Origin: Methanobacteriota archaeon
Lineage (GTDB): Archaea > Thermoplasmatota > Poseidoniia > Poseidoniales > Poseidoniaceae
Direction: 5' to 3'
Assembly (NCBI GenBank): GCA_002719815.1
Contig: PBET01000008.1
Coordinates: 1-37,733, forward strand
Length of the DNA stretch: 37,733 nucleotides
Position 1 is the first letter of the stretch. Each line of letters opens with the position of its first letter. Positions 22,614-30,417 of the stretch are shown one piece after another. Position numbers and translations under genes: made by a program. The notes beneath the pieces are model-generated. The model saw only the letters and a list, made by a program, of their open reading frames with translations, did not search any database and had not been told where the DNA came from.

Positions 22614-24197
22614 ATGGCGCAACAAGACGATGGTTCAGGACGTGCGCCAGTCGTCATCGTTCGGCCGACAACATCGGTTACAAGTGGTGTCGCAGTTACA
22701 CAAAAACTGGTAGGTGCTGCAGTTGCCTTTGGTGACATTCTTCGACGCACCTTTGGACCAAATGGTCTTGACAAAATGATGTACAAGACAAACGGTGAAA
22801 ATGCTATCACCAACGATGGTGCAAAAATCGTCGCTGATTTACTCGTCAAACACCCTGCTGCGAAAGCATTCGTGCAATTGGCTGAATCGCAAGAAAATGC
22901 GTGTGGGGATGGCGTAACTGGTTGTCTTTTGTTCGCAAGCGAATTGATGAAAGAAGCGGGACGGTTGCTCGAACGTGGTGTGCATCCACTGGCTTTGGTC
23001 GAAGCCTATCAACAATCGATGCAGCATACACTCGACGTCCTCGATGAGCGGTCGATGACCGAAGTTGATGTGGATGCTCTTCGCGCAGTTGCGAAGACGG
23101 CAATGGTTGGAAAATCTGCAGATGTGGGGGGCCATAATCTTGCGAATCTCTTGGTTGATGCTATGATGACCGTGAAAGAGAGTGGTCGGCCCGTCCGTGC
23201 TGAACATGTTCGAATGACAAAGCGTGGTCACGATTCGCTTCAAGAAACTGCATTGATTCGAGGCATCGTTATCGATAAGAAATTTGATTCTGAACGGACA
23301 CCAAAGATTTCACAACCTTCGAAAGTCCTCGCATTAACATGTCCCTTGACCATTCAAAAATCAAAGCGTGATGCAGAAATTGAAATTGAACGCCCCGATC
23401 AAATGATTGCTTTTTTGGATGCTGAAGAAAAACTCATTCAGGAAAAGATTGACGTCTTAACGCGTTCGGGTGTAAAAGCAATCTTCACTTCAAAAGAAGT
23501 CGATGACCGTATCCAACATGCTTGCATTGACAACTCGATTCTCCTCGTAGGAATGATGGAAGATGATGGCATTGAAGATGTTGCAGCAGCGACCGGTGCG
23601 ACGTTGATCAACCATCTTGACGATGTTGCGTCTGCGAGCCTTGGTTCAATTCAATCTGCACTGGTTGAAGTTTCGGAACACGAGGATGGACGTCGTACGC
23701 GACTTGTCGTTGAGGCAGGCCCTGCATCTGGACTCGTAACCATTGACGTCGGTGGTGGCCAAGGTGCAGCCGTAGAGGAATACATTCGAGCCATGTACGA
23801 TGCGCTTCGATCGGTTGAATCCGTCATCGAGGACCCAGCAACACTCCTTGGTGGTGGTTCGTTCCATACTGCTGCAGCACTCAACTTACGCGAGATCGCA
23901 GAATCTGTTTCTGGACGCCAGCGTTTGGCAATCGAAGGTTTTGCTCGCGCCCTTGAAACGATTCCAAGCACGCTTGCGATGAATGCTGGTGAAGAGCAAA
24001 TCGATACGTTGTTGCAATTGCGAGCGGCGCATCGAAATCAATCAGATCGATTTGGCGTCTGTAAAGATGGACAAATTGGTGAAATCGAAGGTGTTTTGCT
24101 TTCATCTCACACGATTTCACACGCCTTACAGGCTGCAGTCGAGACCGCTTGTGGCCTACTACGTGTCGACCAAGTCATCTCCTCCCGTGGCGATTGA
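22614..24197 (+). CDS. Divergent thermosome (group II chaperonin) paralogue
   Basis: The 527-residue product is a TCP-1/thermosome-type chaperonin subunit; these form double rings that fold proteins in the cytoplasm using ATP. The equatorial motifs are recognisable but altered: TFGPNGLDKMM (46-56), ITNDGAKIV (65-73) and ACGDGVTGCLL (96-106), where the usual GDGTTTAV is changed. The closing-side GGGAxE motif reads GGGSFHT, losing the common Glu. D68 and D99 are kept. The tail ends at VDQVISSRGD with no Gly-Met repeat. This is best read as a specialised paralogue rather than the main folding subunit; a conventional thermosome would be elsewhere. The ATG at 22614 fits family N-termini (MAQ), although no strong ribosome site is visible. 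Confidence 0.9.
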   Translation: MAQQDDGSGRAPVVIVRPTTSVTSGVAVTQKLVGAAVAFGDILRRTFGPNGLDKMMYKTNGENAITNDGAKIVADLLVKHPAAKAFVQLAESQENACGDGVTGCLLFASELMKEAGRLLERGVHPLALVEAYQQSMQHTLDVLDERSMTEVDVDALRAVAKTAMVGKSADVGGHNLANLLVDAMMTVKESGRPVRAEHVRMTKRGHDSLQETALIRGIVIDKKFDSERTPKISQPSKVLALTCPLTIQKSKRDAEIEIERPDQMIAFLDAEEKLIQEKIDVLTRSGVKAIFTSKEVDDRIQHACIDNSILLVGMMEDDGIEDVAAATGATLINHLDDVASASLGSIQSALVEVSEHEDGRRTRLVVEAGPASGLVTIDVGGGQGAAVEEYIRAMYDALRSVESVIEDPATLLGGGSFHTAAALNLREIAESVSGRQRLAIEGFARALETIPSTLAMNAGEEQIDTLLQLRAAHRNQSDRFGVCKDGQIGEIEGVLLSSHTISHALQAAVETACGLLRVDQVISSRGD

Positions 24198-24260
24198 GCA
24201 AATGGTCGCATCACATGCTTGATAACGAAGACATACTAGAGGGCGATAACGGGTGCAATC

Positions 24261-25898
24261 ATGGACTCGGGAAAACCTCGCGCACTTCTCAGCGTATGGG
24301 ACAAAACTGGTATCGTCGAATTTGCAACATCGCTTGTTGATCTTGGTTTTGAGTTGATCTCAACAGGCGGTACTGCACGGAAGCTCAAGGAATCTGGACT
24401 CGAAGTGATGAGCGTATCGGATGTTACCCAACATCCTGAAATTTTTGATGGTCGTGTCAAAACACTCCATCCTGCGATTCACGGCCCCCTTCTTGCAAGA
24501 ATGCAAAAAGAAGAGGATCGTCAAGGAATGAAAGATCTTCAATATACACCTATTTCGTTGGTTGCGTGCAATCTTTACCCATTCGTTGCAGCAGCGTCTG
24601 CAGACCCGCCACTCGACAAAGATGCGCTTTTGGAAATGATTGACATTGGAGGTCCGACAATGGTGCGAGCATCAGCAAAGAATCATGCAAATGTCATCAT
24701 TTGTTGCAACCCAATGGACTATGATTCAATCATCGCAGATCTTCAGACATCAGGAGGAGACCCATCGGGTGTTCCAATTTCACGGCGACAGGAACTGGCG
24801 CTCACAGCCTACCAGCATACCGCATCCTATGATGTTGCCATTGCAAACACACTTCATGCTAGATGGAACGATGTTCCTGAATCGTTTGATTCCATAGGAG
24901 AACAATCGAGTCGATACCACAATACGTTGCTTGCTTCATCCACCAAGATGGAGACGTTGCGCTATGGAGAAAATGGGCATCAGAGCGCTGCCATCTTTGT
25001 TGATGATGCTGCGCATGGCAGTCACTCAACATTGGTGACTGCTCACGTTGAAGGTGGTAAGGCAATGTCCTACAACAATTACTCCGATGCAGATGCTACA
25101 CTTCGATTATGTCGTTCACTTTCGACCGATGAATGGCCTGCAACACCTCATGCTTGTGTCATTGTAAAGCACAACAATCCGTGTGGAGTCGCTCTTGCTG
25201 CAAGCCAGGTGGATGCTTACAGGAATGCACTTGCAAGTGATCCAGAATCCGCTTTCGGCTCAATTATTTGTTTCAATGAAATTGTAACGCTTGATACTGC
25301 ACAAGCAATGGCTGAATTGTTCATCGAGGTACTTATTGCTCCAGCTTATACGCAGGAGGCGAAAGACTTCATTATGCAAAAAGGCAACAGACGATTGCTC
25401 ACCATCGAATCACCAAACGACCGCCTTGCACCTCTTGAACGAAAGCGTATTCTGAAACAAATCGAAGGTGGGTGGATTGTGCAAACCGAAGAGCCCCCAA
25501 TCATTGACTGGGCTTCGGCAAAAACAGTCACAGAGCGCGCAGTTACGAAAGAAGAAATCGATTCGATGAAGTTTGCAGTCCGAGTCTGTGAACAAGTCAA
25601 ATCAAATGCAATCGTGATGGTGCAAGGACTTGCGACAGTTGGAATAGGACCTGGACAAACCAGCCGGGTTGAGGCTGTACGTATCGCTGCACGACGTGCT
25701 GGTGAACGAGCAAAAGGCTCAGTCCTCGCAAGCGATGCCTTCTTCCCGTTTGCTGATGGTCTTGAACAAGCTGCAGAAGCGGGCGCATCGGCGATTGTTC
25801 AACCTGGAGGTTCGATTCGAGATCAAGAGGTGATTGATGCTGCGAATCGACTTGGAATTTCCATGCTCTTTACCGGCCACAGGCTATTCCGCCATTGA
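24261..25898 (+). CDS. purH: Bifunctional AICAR transformylase/IMP cyclohydrolase
   Basis: PurH performs the last two steps of IMP synthesis: formyl transfer from 10-formyltetrahydrofolate to AICAR, then ring closure. The 545-residue protein has both parts. The N-terminal cyclohydrolase (about 1-200) has ISTGGTARKLKESG (33-46), FDGRVKTLHPAIHG (62-75) and NLYPF. The C-terminal transformylase has VKHNNPCGVAL with its Lys-His pair, GPGQTSRVEAVRIA and the ending SDAFFPFADGLEQA to FTGHRLFRH. Length is that of bacterial PurH. GGGTG lies 7 nt before the ATG. Many archaea use PurP and PurO for these steps, so a full fused bacterial-type PurH is a patchily distributed trait. PurN, another folate-dependent enzyme of the pathway, lies two genes on. 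Confidence 0.96.
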   Translation: MDSGKPRALLSVWDKTGIVEFATSLVDLGFELISTGGTARKLKESGLEVMSVSDVTQHPEIFDGRVKTLHPAIHGPLLARMQKEEDRQGMKDLQYTPISLVACNLYPFVAAASADPPLDKDALLEMIDIGGPTMVRASAKNHANVIICCNPMDYDSIIADLQTSGGDPSGVPISRRQELALTAYQHTASYDVAIANTLHARWNDVPESFDSIGEQSSRYHNTLLASSTKMETLRYGENGHQSAAIFVDDAAHGSHSTLVTAHVEGGKAMSYNNYSDADATLRLCRSLSTDEWPATPHACVIVKHNNPCGVALAASQVDAYRNALASDPESAFGSIICFNEIVTLDTAQAMAELFIEVLIAPAYTQEAKDFIMQKGNRRLLTIESPNDRLAPLERKRILKQIEGGWIVQTEEPPIIDWASAKTVTERAVTKEEIDSMKFAVRVCEQVKSNAIVMVQGLATVGIGPGQTSRVEAVRIAARRAGERAKGSVLASDAFFPFADGLEQAAEAGASAIVQPGGSIRDQEVIDAANRLGISMLFTGHRLFRH

Positions 25899-25952
25899 CC
25901 ATCGATAGGAGAAATGGGTCTCCTTCATGTACTATTGGCGTCTCGAAGTGCC

Positions 25953-27134
25953 ATGAGCGACCACGTGATTGCTGTACTCCCCGGCGACGGTACGGGAAAG
26001 GAAGTTGCGGTCGAGGCGCAACGAATCTTAGACACGATTCAGGAACACACAAATCATGGGTTTGAACAAACCGTCATTCCATGTGGGGGCCAGCATTATC
26101 TCGCAACAGGCGAAGAATGGGCTGAAGGTTCCTTCGAATTCTGCAGAGACGATGCGGATGCGATTTTCATGGGAGCAATTGGTTATCCTGGTGCTCGCCT
26201 CCCAAATGGTGATTTGGCTGGAGGATCCGTGATTCTTGGTATGCGTAGTGGCTTAGATCTCTACGCCAACGTTCGCCCAATTCGACTCTATGAAGGCGTC
26301 CCTCACAAAGTGCATGGACGTTTCACAAACATTTGGGACCCAGACATGGTCAACATGGTCATCCTCCGAGAAAACACAGAGGGATTGTATCACTCACTCC
26401 TTCATCGAAGTGCCCAACGGGCAAAGGGGTTGGAAGGATATGAACCTCCTGAAATCGAATTTCCCGGACTCAAAGGCGAAATTGCATACGATCCAAGACC
26501 GATTTCTTCGCACGGCTCAGAACGATTGATCAAAATGGGTTTTGATATCTGCAATACGCGAAATGGTGCTCCTGTCGATGGTAAGGCACGAGTTTCGTGC
26601 ATCGATAAGAGCAATGTTACAAGAGGTTGTCAACTCTTCCGCAAAACATTCGATGATGTTGCGGCATCTTATCCGCATGTCGAAAAGGACTACGGATACA
26701 TCGATGCATTTACACAATGGTTGACCCGAACACCTGAATTCTACGACGTCGTCGTCACATCGAATATGTTTGGGGACATTGCTACCGATCTTGCTTCGGT
26801 CCTCCAAGGTGGAATGGGCATGGCTGCCTCTGGAAACATTGGCGACCATCATGCGTTCTTCGAACCAGTTCATGGTTCGGCACCAAAGCACGCCGGCCAA
26901 AACAAAGTCAACCCGATTGCAAGCATCAATTCCGTTCAAATGATGTTGGATTGGCTTGCTCGTCGCTCAAACGATGACGGCTTGTTGAATGTGGCAAACA
27001 TTCTCGATCAAAGCGTTGCAGAGCACCTCAAAGATGGAACCTCGCTGACCTACGATTTGGGCGGTACGGCTTCATGCACAGACGTTGGTACATCGATTGC
27101 AAATCGTCTTGCATCGCATCTCAAAGAACTCTAG
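25953..27134 (+). CDS. Isocitrate/isopropylmalate dehydrogenase-family enzyme
   Basis: The 393-residue protein belongs to the decarboxylating beta-hydroxyacid dehydrogenase family. Visible marks are LPGDGTGKEV (9-18), the substrate arginines R98 and R108 (GMRSGLDLYANVRP), ILRENTEGLY (137-146), the catalytic lysine K219 in CIDKSNVT, metal ligands D275 and D279 in NMFGDIATDL, and EPVHGSAPKHAGQNKVNPIAS (304-324, NAD-binding). The substrate could be isocitrate, 3-isopropylmalate, homoisocitrate or tartrate/malate; the sequence does not settle it. The frame also has an ATG at 25914, but the motif-starting MSDHVIAVLPGDG at 25953 matches family N-termini. It follows purH by 54 nt. Its TAG overlaps the convergent DUF454 gene's TAG in the palindrome CTAG. 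Confidence 0.92.
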   Translation: MSDHVIAVLPGDGTGKEVAVEAQRILDTIQEHTNHGFEQTVIPCGGQHYLATGEEWAEGSFEFCRDDADAIFMGAIGYPGARLPNGDLAGGSVILGMRSGLDLYANVRPIRLYEGVPHKVHGRFTNIWDPDMVNMVILRENTEGLYHSLLHRSAQRAKGLEGYEPPEIEFPGLKGEIAYDPRPISSHGSERLIKMGFDICNTRNGAPVDGKARVSCIDKSNVTRGCQLFRKTFDDVAASYPHVEKDYGYIDAFTQWLTRTPEFYDVVVTSNMFGDIATDLASVLQGGMGMAASGNIGDHHAFFEPVHGSAPKHAGQNKVNPIASINSVQMMLDWLARRSNDDGLLNVANILDQSVAEHLKDGTSLTYDLGGTASCTDVGTSIANRLASHLKEL

Positions 27135-27637
27135 TTCGGTTGAGGTTGGAGTTGCACGGTTGGAACTTTCCAACCTACAAACCAAATTCCTATGACTGCG
27201 ACGATTGCGATTGTCGCTTGACCAAATCCAGGATCACCAAGTTTCGTAACGACATAGATTGAACATGCTGAAACAAATGAAATGATTCCAATGATTACAA
27301 TCTTTGAGTGAAGGGGCAACGCTCGTCCAGCTTTGTAATATTCAAGCAACGCATTCCCAAACAATCGGTTTGTCAAAAGCCATTGAAACATCTTACTCGA
27401 TGATCGGCCAAAACAAAACCCTGCAGCAACCAACCACGATGTTGTCGGCCATCCAGGTAGAATCGTTCCAATGGCTGCAAAAACAACAAAGATACTGCCC
27501 AGTGCAGTCCAAAGCCATCGAACAATTGGATTCTTTGATGGCTTGTGAAGATCGAGGATTGCTTCAAGAATCTCTTCATCCGAGAGATGCTCAAAATCAG
27601 AAATTGTGGTTAGGTTTTGGTCGGAATGCCCCTCCAC
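27131..27637 (-). CDS. DUF454 (YbaN-like) membrane protein
   Basis: The 168-residue product carries the DUF454 signature: a first helix with IGTILPGWPTTSWLVAAGFC (56-75), then FGRSSSKMFQWLLTNRLFGN (76-95), ALLEYYKAGRALPLHSK and two further helices. The family is an integral membrane protein of unknown role. An N-terminal soluble tail of about 35 residues (acidic, Leu-rich) precedes the membrane part. The start is GTG at 27637, with GGAAGTGA a few nt before; no ATG lies nearby. It is divergent from purN with 96 nt between, and its final stop shares the CTAG with the dehydrogenase gene. Confidence 0.85.
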   Translation of the reverse strand: MEGHSDQNLTTISDFEHLSDEEILEAILDLHKPSKNPIVRWLWTALGSIFVVFAAIGTILPGWPTTSWLVAAGFCFGRSSSKMFQWLLTNRLFGNALLEYYKAGRALPLHSKIVIIGIISFVSACSIYVVTKLGDPGFGQATIAIVAVIGIWFVGWKVPTVQLQPQPN

Positions 27638-27733
27638 AACCTCACTTCCTGTATGATGGGCCTATGGATTGCCACTCATAAGGAATGGGGGGGCTGAATG
27701 AATCGAAAGGACTGAAATCAAGTTACGCCTCGC

Positions 27734-28384
27734 ATGAACATGGATGGGAAACATTTGATGATGCGCAAAGGTACGTCATCAAATCCAATTCGGATTGCTG
27801 TCTTTTTTTCGGGTTCGGGAACTGGAATGGATGCCCTCCTCAACCACCAAGTAAGCAATGAATGTGGACACGAGTCTGTTGTATGTGTCACGGACAAGGA
27901 AGATGTTGGCGGAATTGAGGTTGCGAAACGTCACGGAATTCCAATCATTCAAGAAATCGTCAATCGTCAACTTCCTGTTGAAGAGCGCCGAAGAGAGCAG
28001 GAATTGCGAATTATCGAACAACTCGAACAGTATGAAATTGAACTGATCGTTTTATCTGGATACATGCGTTTACTCTCGAGCGATTTTGTTGAACAATTCG
28101 CTCCAAACATCATCAACATCCACCCATCGATCTTGCCAGCATTTCCAGGCGCAGATGCACATACTGATGTTCTTGCCTCTGGAGTGAAGGTAAGTGGATG
28201 CACCGTTCATGTTGTTGATGCTGGAATGGATTCTGGAACCATTCTTGCCCAGCGAAGAGTGCCAGTTTTTGACTCGGACACTCGATCTGAACTTGCAAGG
28301 CGTATTCAGGTTGAAGAGCACCGACTTTACCCATCGGTCATTGATTTGATTTGTTCAGGTCATCAATTTGTATTGGATGATTGA
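27734..28384 (+). CDS. purN: Phosphoribosylglycinamide formyltransferase
   Basis: PurN transfers a formyl group from 10-formyltetrahydrofolate to glycinamide ribonucleotide, the third step of purine synthesis. The 216-residue product shows SGSGTGMDALL (26-36), LSGYMRLLS (107-115), the catalytic NIHPSILPAFPGADAH (128-143; N128, H130) and VDAGMDSGTI with D166. The length matches the bacterial family plus a short N-terminal extension; ATGs at 27758 and 27761 are alternative starts. No strong ribosome site is seen. Its last 47 nt are also read on the other strand as the end of the MobA-like gene. Together with purH it suggests a complete folate-dependent purine route in this cell. Confidence 0.93.
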   Translation: MNMDGKHLMMRKGTSSNPIRIAVFFSGSGTGMDALLNHQVSNECGHESVVCVTDKEDVGGIEVAKRHGIPIIQEIVNRQLPVEERRREQELRIIEQLEQYEIELIVLSGYMRLLSSDFVEQFAPNIINIHPSILPAFPGADAHTDVLASGVKVSGCTVHVVDAGMDSGTILAQRRVPVFDSDTRSELARRIQVEEHRLYPSVIDLICSGHQFVLDD

Positions 28385-28853
28385 AATTTTCAAGACGATT
28401 TCCAAGCATTCCCATATCGTTTCGATTCAAATTTACAAACAACTCGTTCAGACTCGAAACTGTTGGAAAATCGTAGGCTCTTGGAATTCGTGTCAATGTG
28501 TATTGTTCGCAACCATCGATATCAACTGGAACACCTGGTGATTGGGAAAGAACCGCGTTGATGGCTTCTTCATCCAACCTGTACATGTCGCACGGAAAGA
28601 GTTGGATTTCTTCATCATATTCCAACGCAAACATTCGAAGAACATCTGCAAGTGATGTTGCTTCAACAGGATCTGGCCATGATGATGCAGAAAACAAAAC
28701 GTTGCGTTCATTGCTTCCACAAGCAACAACGACGCGACATCCTTTCTCTTCTAAACGGCGAGAGAGGGTGTTAACCGAATCATACAGAACTGCCTTGTCA
28801 TGACCCATTCGACGGCTCTTTCCACCTGCTAAGATCAAGCAAAGAAGTGTCAT
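28338..28853 (-). CDS. MobA-like molybdenum cofactor guanylyltransferase/nucleotidyltransferase
   Basis: The 171-residue protein starts with LCLILAGGKSRRMGHDKA (4-21), the signature of the MobA group of nucleotidyltransferases, which attach GMP or CMP to molybdopterin for enzymes using molybdenum. The later FPCDMYRLDEEAINAVL has the expected metal-binding Asp and acidic helix. It is slightly shorter than E. coli MobA and ends in a divergent Asn/Asp-rich tail, so a different nucleotidyltransferase substrate is possible. The ATG at 28853 is preferred over the frame's earlier start at 28874 because the motif begins there. It is 4 nt after the stop of the small coiled-coil gene, in one operon with it. 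Its last 47 nt overlap purN. Confidence 0.82.
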   Translation of the reverse strand: MTLLCLILAGGKSRRMGHDKAVLYDSVNTLSRRLEEKGCRVVVACGSNERNVLFSASSWPDPVEATSLADVLRMFALEYDEEIQLFPCDMYRLDEEAINAVLSQSPGVPVDIDGCEQYTLTRIPRAYDFPTVSSLNELFVNLNRNDMGMLGNRLENFNHPIQIDDLNKSNQ

Positions 28854-28857
28854 GAGA

Positions 28858-29067
28858 TCACACGAGTTCGTCAAGGGCCGTCATCGCATGCTCCAATTCG
28901 TCGAGCAAATCTCGGACACGGTCGAGAAGAGCTTGACGTTCACGACTTGAACGTGCTTGAGGAAGCCATTCCAGTAAACGGCGAACATCTCGGGCATCAC
29001 GCTCAACTGTCCACGATAAGACCTGCTCAAGTACTGGGTCTTCAGTTGGTAAGAACCGTTCAGCCAT
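28858..29067 (-). CDS. Small coiled-coil protein, unknown function
   Basis: This 69-residue product has no recognised family. It is strongly helical and charged: a first amphipathic helix rich in Arg and Asp (VERDARDVRRLLEWL, 21-35) and a second rich in Leu/Arg/Glu (RERQALLDRVRDLLDELEHA, 42-61) form a likely helical hairpin. Its spacing supports a real gene: 25 nt after the previous stop and 4 nt before the next start, in an operon. No ribosome site is obvious. It may be an accessory factor for one of the neighbouring products. Confidence 0.65.
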   Translation of the reverse strand: MAERFLPTEDPVLEQVLSWTVERDARDVRRLLEWLPQARSSRERQALLDRVRDLLDELEHAMTALDELV

Positions 29068-29092
29068 GGTTGTTGGAGTGGTTCAGAGTCCA

Positions 29093-29716
29093 TCAAGATA
29101 GTCGTTGAAGAAGACGTTGGCGTATGCGTTCAAACAATTCACCGCCTTTCGGAGTTTCATTGAGAAGCGTTGCATGTTGCTCAGCACGTTCCTCATCCAA
29201 TGATAAAAGCAGAACCATCAGCTGAGCCCAAACAGTGCTCTGCATTGCAGCGTCTCGAATCCAAGCATCATCTGGAATCGTTCGACCCCCGCGAAGAAAT
29301 TCTTCAGCCGTTTCCAGAAATACTTCGATTGAAACTCGATCTTGAATCAATTGAAGTAAAATGGTCCAAGCATTTTCCCCGAGTTCCTCATTGGACATAT
29401 TAGCCAGAAGGAGGCCTACGAGTTTCATGTCTTCACGACCACCCCGTTTCCAAATCTTTGGGATAAATTTAGCAATTTTCAGACGGTCGTCTTCGTTGGT
29501 TAACATCCAAGAGGCGATTCGTCGCATTTCGGGGTCTGGTGTGCCGATATGAAATGTGTAATGGCCAGAAGATGCAAGACGATCCGTCATGGATTTCGTT
29601 ATCATTCCAGGTACGCCGTACGTGTAGGCTTGTCTCAGAAATGATAAGCGTTTACGACGACGTTTTGGAAAAGAAGGAAAACCGTCCAGATAGTCATCCA
29701 ACGAGGTTGGTTTCAT
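29093..29716 (-). CDS. Unrecognised all-helical protein
   Basis: The 207-residue product has no recognised family. It is soluble, highly helical and built from short repeated helices (SWMLTNEDDRLKIAKFIPKI; REDMKLVGLLLANMSNEEL; TVWAQLMVLLLSLDEERAEQ), resembling HEAT-like or DNA-alkylation-repair-type helical scaffolds, but without a diagnostic residue. The N-terminus is basic (PKRRRKRLSFLRQ), which could contact nucleic acid. The ATG at 29716 shares its A with the TGA of the upstream TerB-like gene (TGATG), so the two are translationally coupled. It is the second gene of a four-gene operon. Confidence 0.7.
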   Translation of the reverse strand: MKPTSLDDYLDGFPSFPKRRRKRLSFLRQAYTYGVPGMITKSMTDRLASSGHYTFHIGTPDPEMRRIASWMLTNEDDRLKIAKFIPKIWKRGGREDMKLVGLLLANMSNEELGENAWTILLQLIQDRVSIEVFLETAEEFLRGGRTIPDDAWIRDAAMQSTVWAQLMVLLLSLDEERAEQHATLLNETPKGGELFERIRQRLLQRLS

Positions 29717-30279
29717 CACGTTTCACCGTGGTTCTTTTTCCGAACATTATCGAACAGTGTTGTCACAACTCGAACTGAATCTCGAAGGTTGTTGAGTGTT
29801 TTCTCAACCATGTTCGGATCTTCAAATCGTTGTTTGACCATGTCTCGTAATTCACGCTCAACAAGATCATGCTCTTCATCATCGATGGCGAAAATATCTC
29901 TCAGATGCGCCATAACCCGAAACTCATCTTTGGAAAGAGAGGCGTTGATAATTGCAACTTCGAAGACCGTTTTGTAAATCTCATGCTGCTCATCAGCAGA
30001 GAGGAGTTCTCCATCTTCCGTGTCAACTCCGTCAATAATTGCCTGATAGATCTCTGCCGGTTGATGGGGTTCAAGGTTCAGACAAGAAGAGAGGCGAATG
30101 ATGAGGCGCTTTTCTTCACGTGTCAAAACACCATCCAGTAACATCACCTCGATTGTGCTGCGAAACGCAGCAAGTCGATGGACTGTTTTAGCGGACACGA
30201 GTTGGCGTATGAAGAACTTCTTCTTGAACCCACGCGAAGATTTGAAGAAAACTACACGTTTTCTCCTCAAATTATCCAT
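29716..30279 (-). CDS. TerB-like domain protein
   Basis: The 187-residue product looks like a TerB/TerB-like helical domain protein: STIEVMLLDGVLTREEKRLI (41-60 in the frame's numbering from 30279) and the later FEVAIINASLSKDEFRVMAH resemble the acidic double-repeat helices in which a DG or DxS turn opens each helix pair. TerB-like domains occur in stress and membrane-associated assemblies and may bind metal ions. A basic N-terminus (LRRKRVVFFKSSRGFKKKFF) precedes them. The frame opens at a TTG (30288), but the ATG at 30279 is preferred. It heads the four-gene operon that runs to the MobA-like gene; no confident ribosome site is present, and a weak TATA-like box near 30306 may serve it. The family call is tentative. 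Confidence 0.65.
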   Translation of the reverse strand: MDNLRRKRVVFFKSSRGFKKKFFIRQLVSAKTVHRLAAFRSTIEVMLLDGVLTREEKRLIIRLSSCLNLEPHQPAEIYQAIIDGVDTEDGELLSADEQHEIYKTVFEVAIINASLSKDEFRVMAHLRDIFAIDDEEHDLVERELRDMVKQRFEDPNMVEKTLNNLRDSVRVVTTLFDNVRKKNHGET

Positions 30280-30335
30280 AGGATTCAAAAGGTGCAGGCT
30301 TTAGCCTAGGTTGCTGAATCACATTCACTTGGTTA

Positions 30336-30376
30336 GGGAAATATCCCCAATCGTTGCACTGCGCCCCAATACGGGG
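30336..30376 (+). promoter_or_regulatory. Probable dnaG promoter region
   Basis: GGGAAATATCCC (30336-30347) holds an AAATAT box framed by a GGG/CCC dyad. Transcription would start near 30368. A short CCCC-AATAC-GGGG hairpin (30364-30376) lies next to that point. The region separates the TerB-like operon and dnaG. Confidence 0.4.
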
Positions 30377-30405
30377 TAAATGCGCCGACTGTGAGGAGGC
30401 CGAAA

Positions 30406-30410
30406 GGAGG
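30406..30410 (+). promoter_or_regulatory. Ribosome-binding site deciding the TTG start of dnaG
   Basis: GGAGG lies 7 nt before a TTG at 30418. A second GAGGAGG just upstream (30393-30399) is not positioned for any ATG. The ideal spacing makes TTG the best start for dnaG. Confidence 0.6.
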
Positions 30411-30417
30411 ATTCAAT

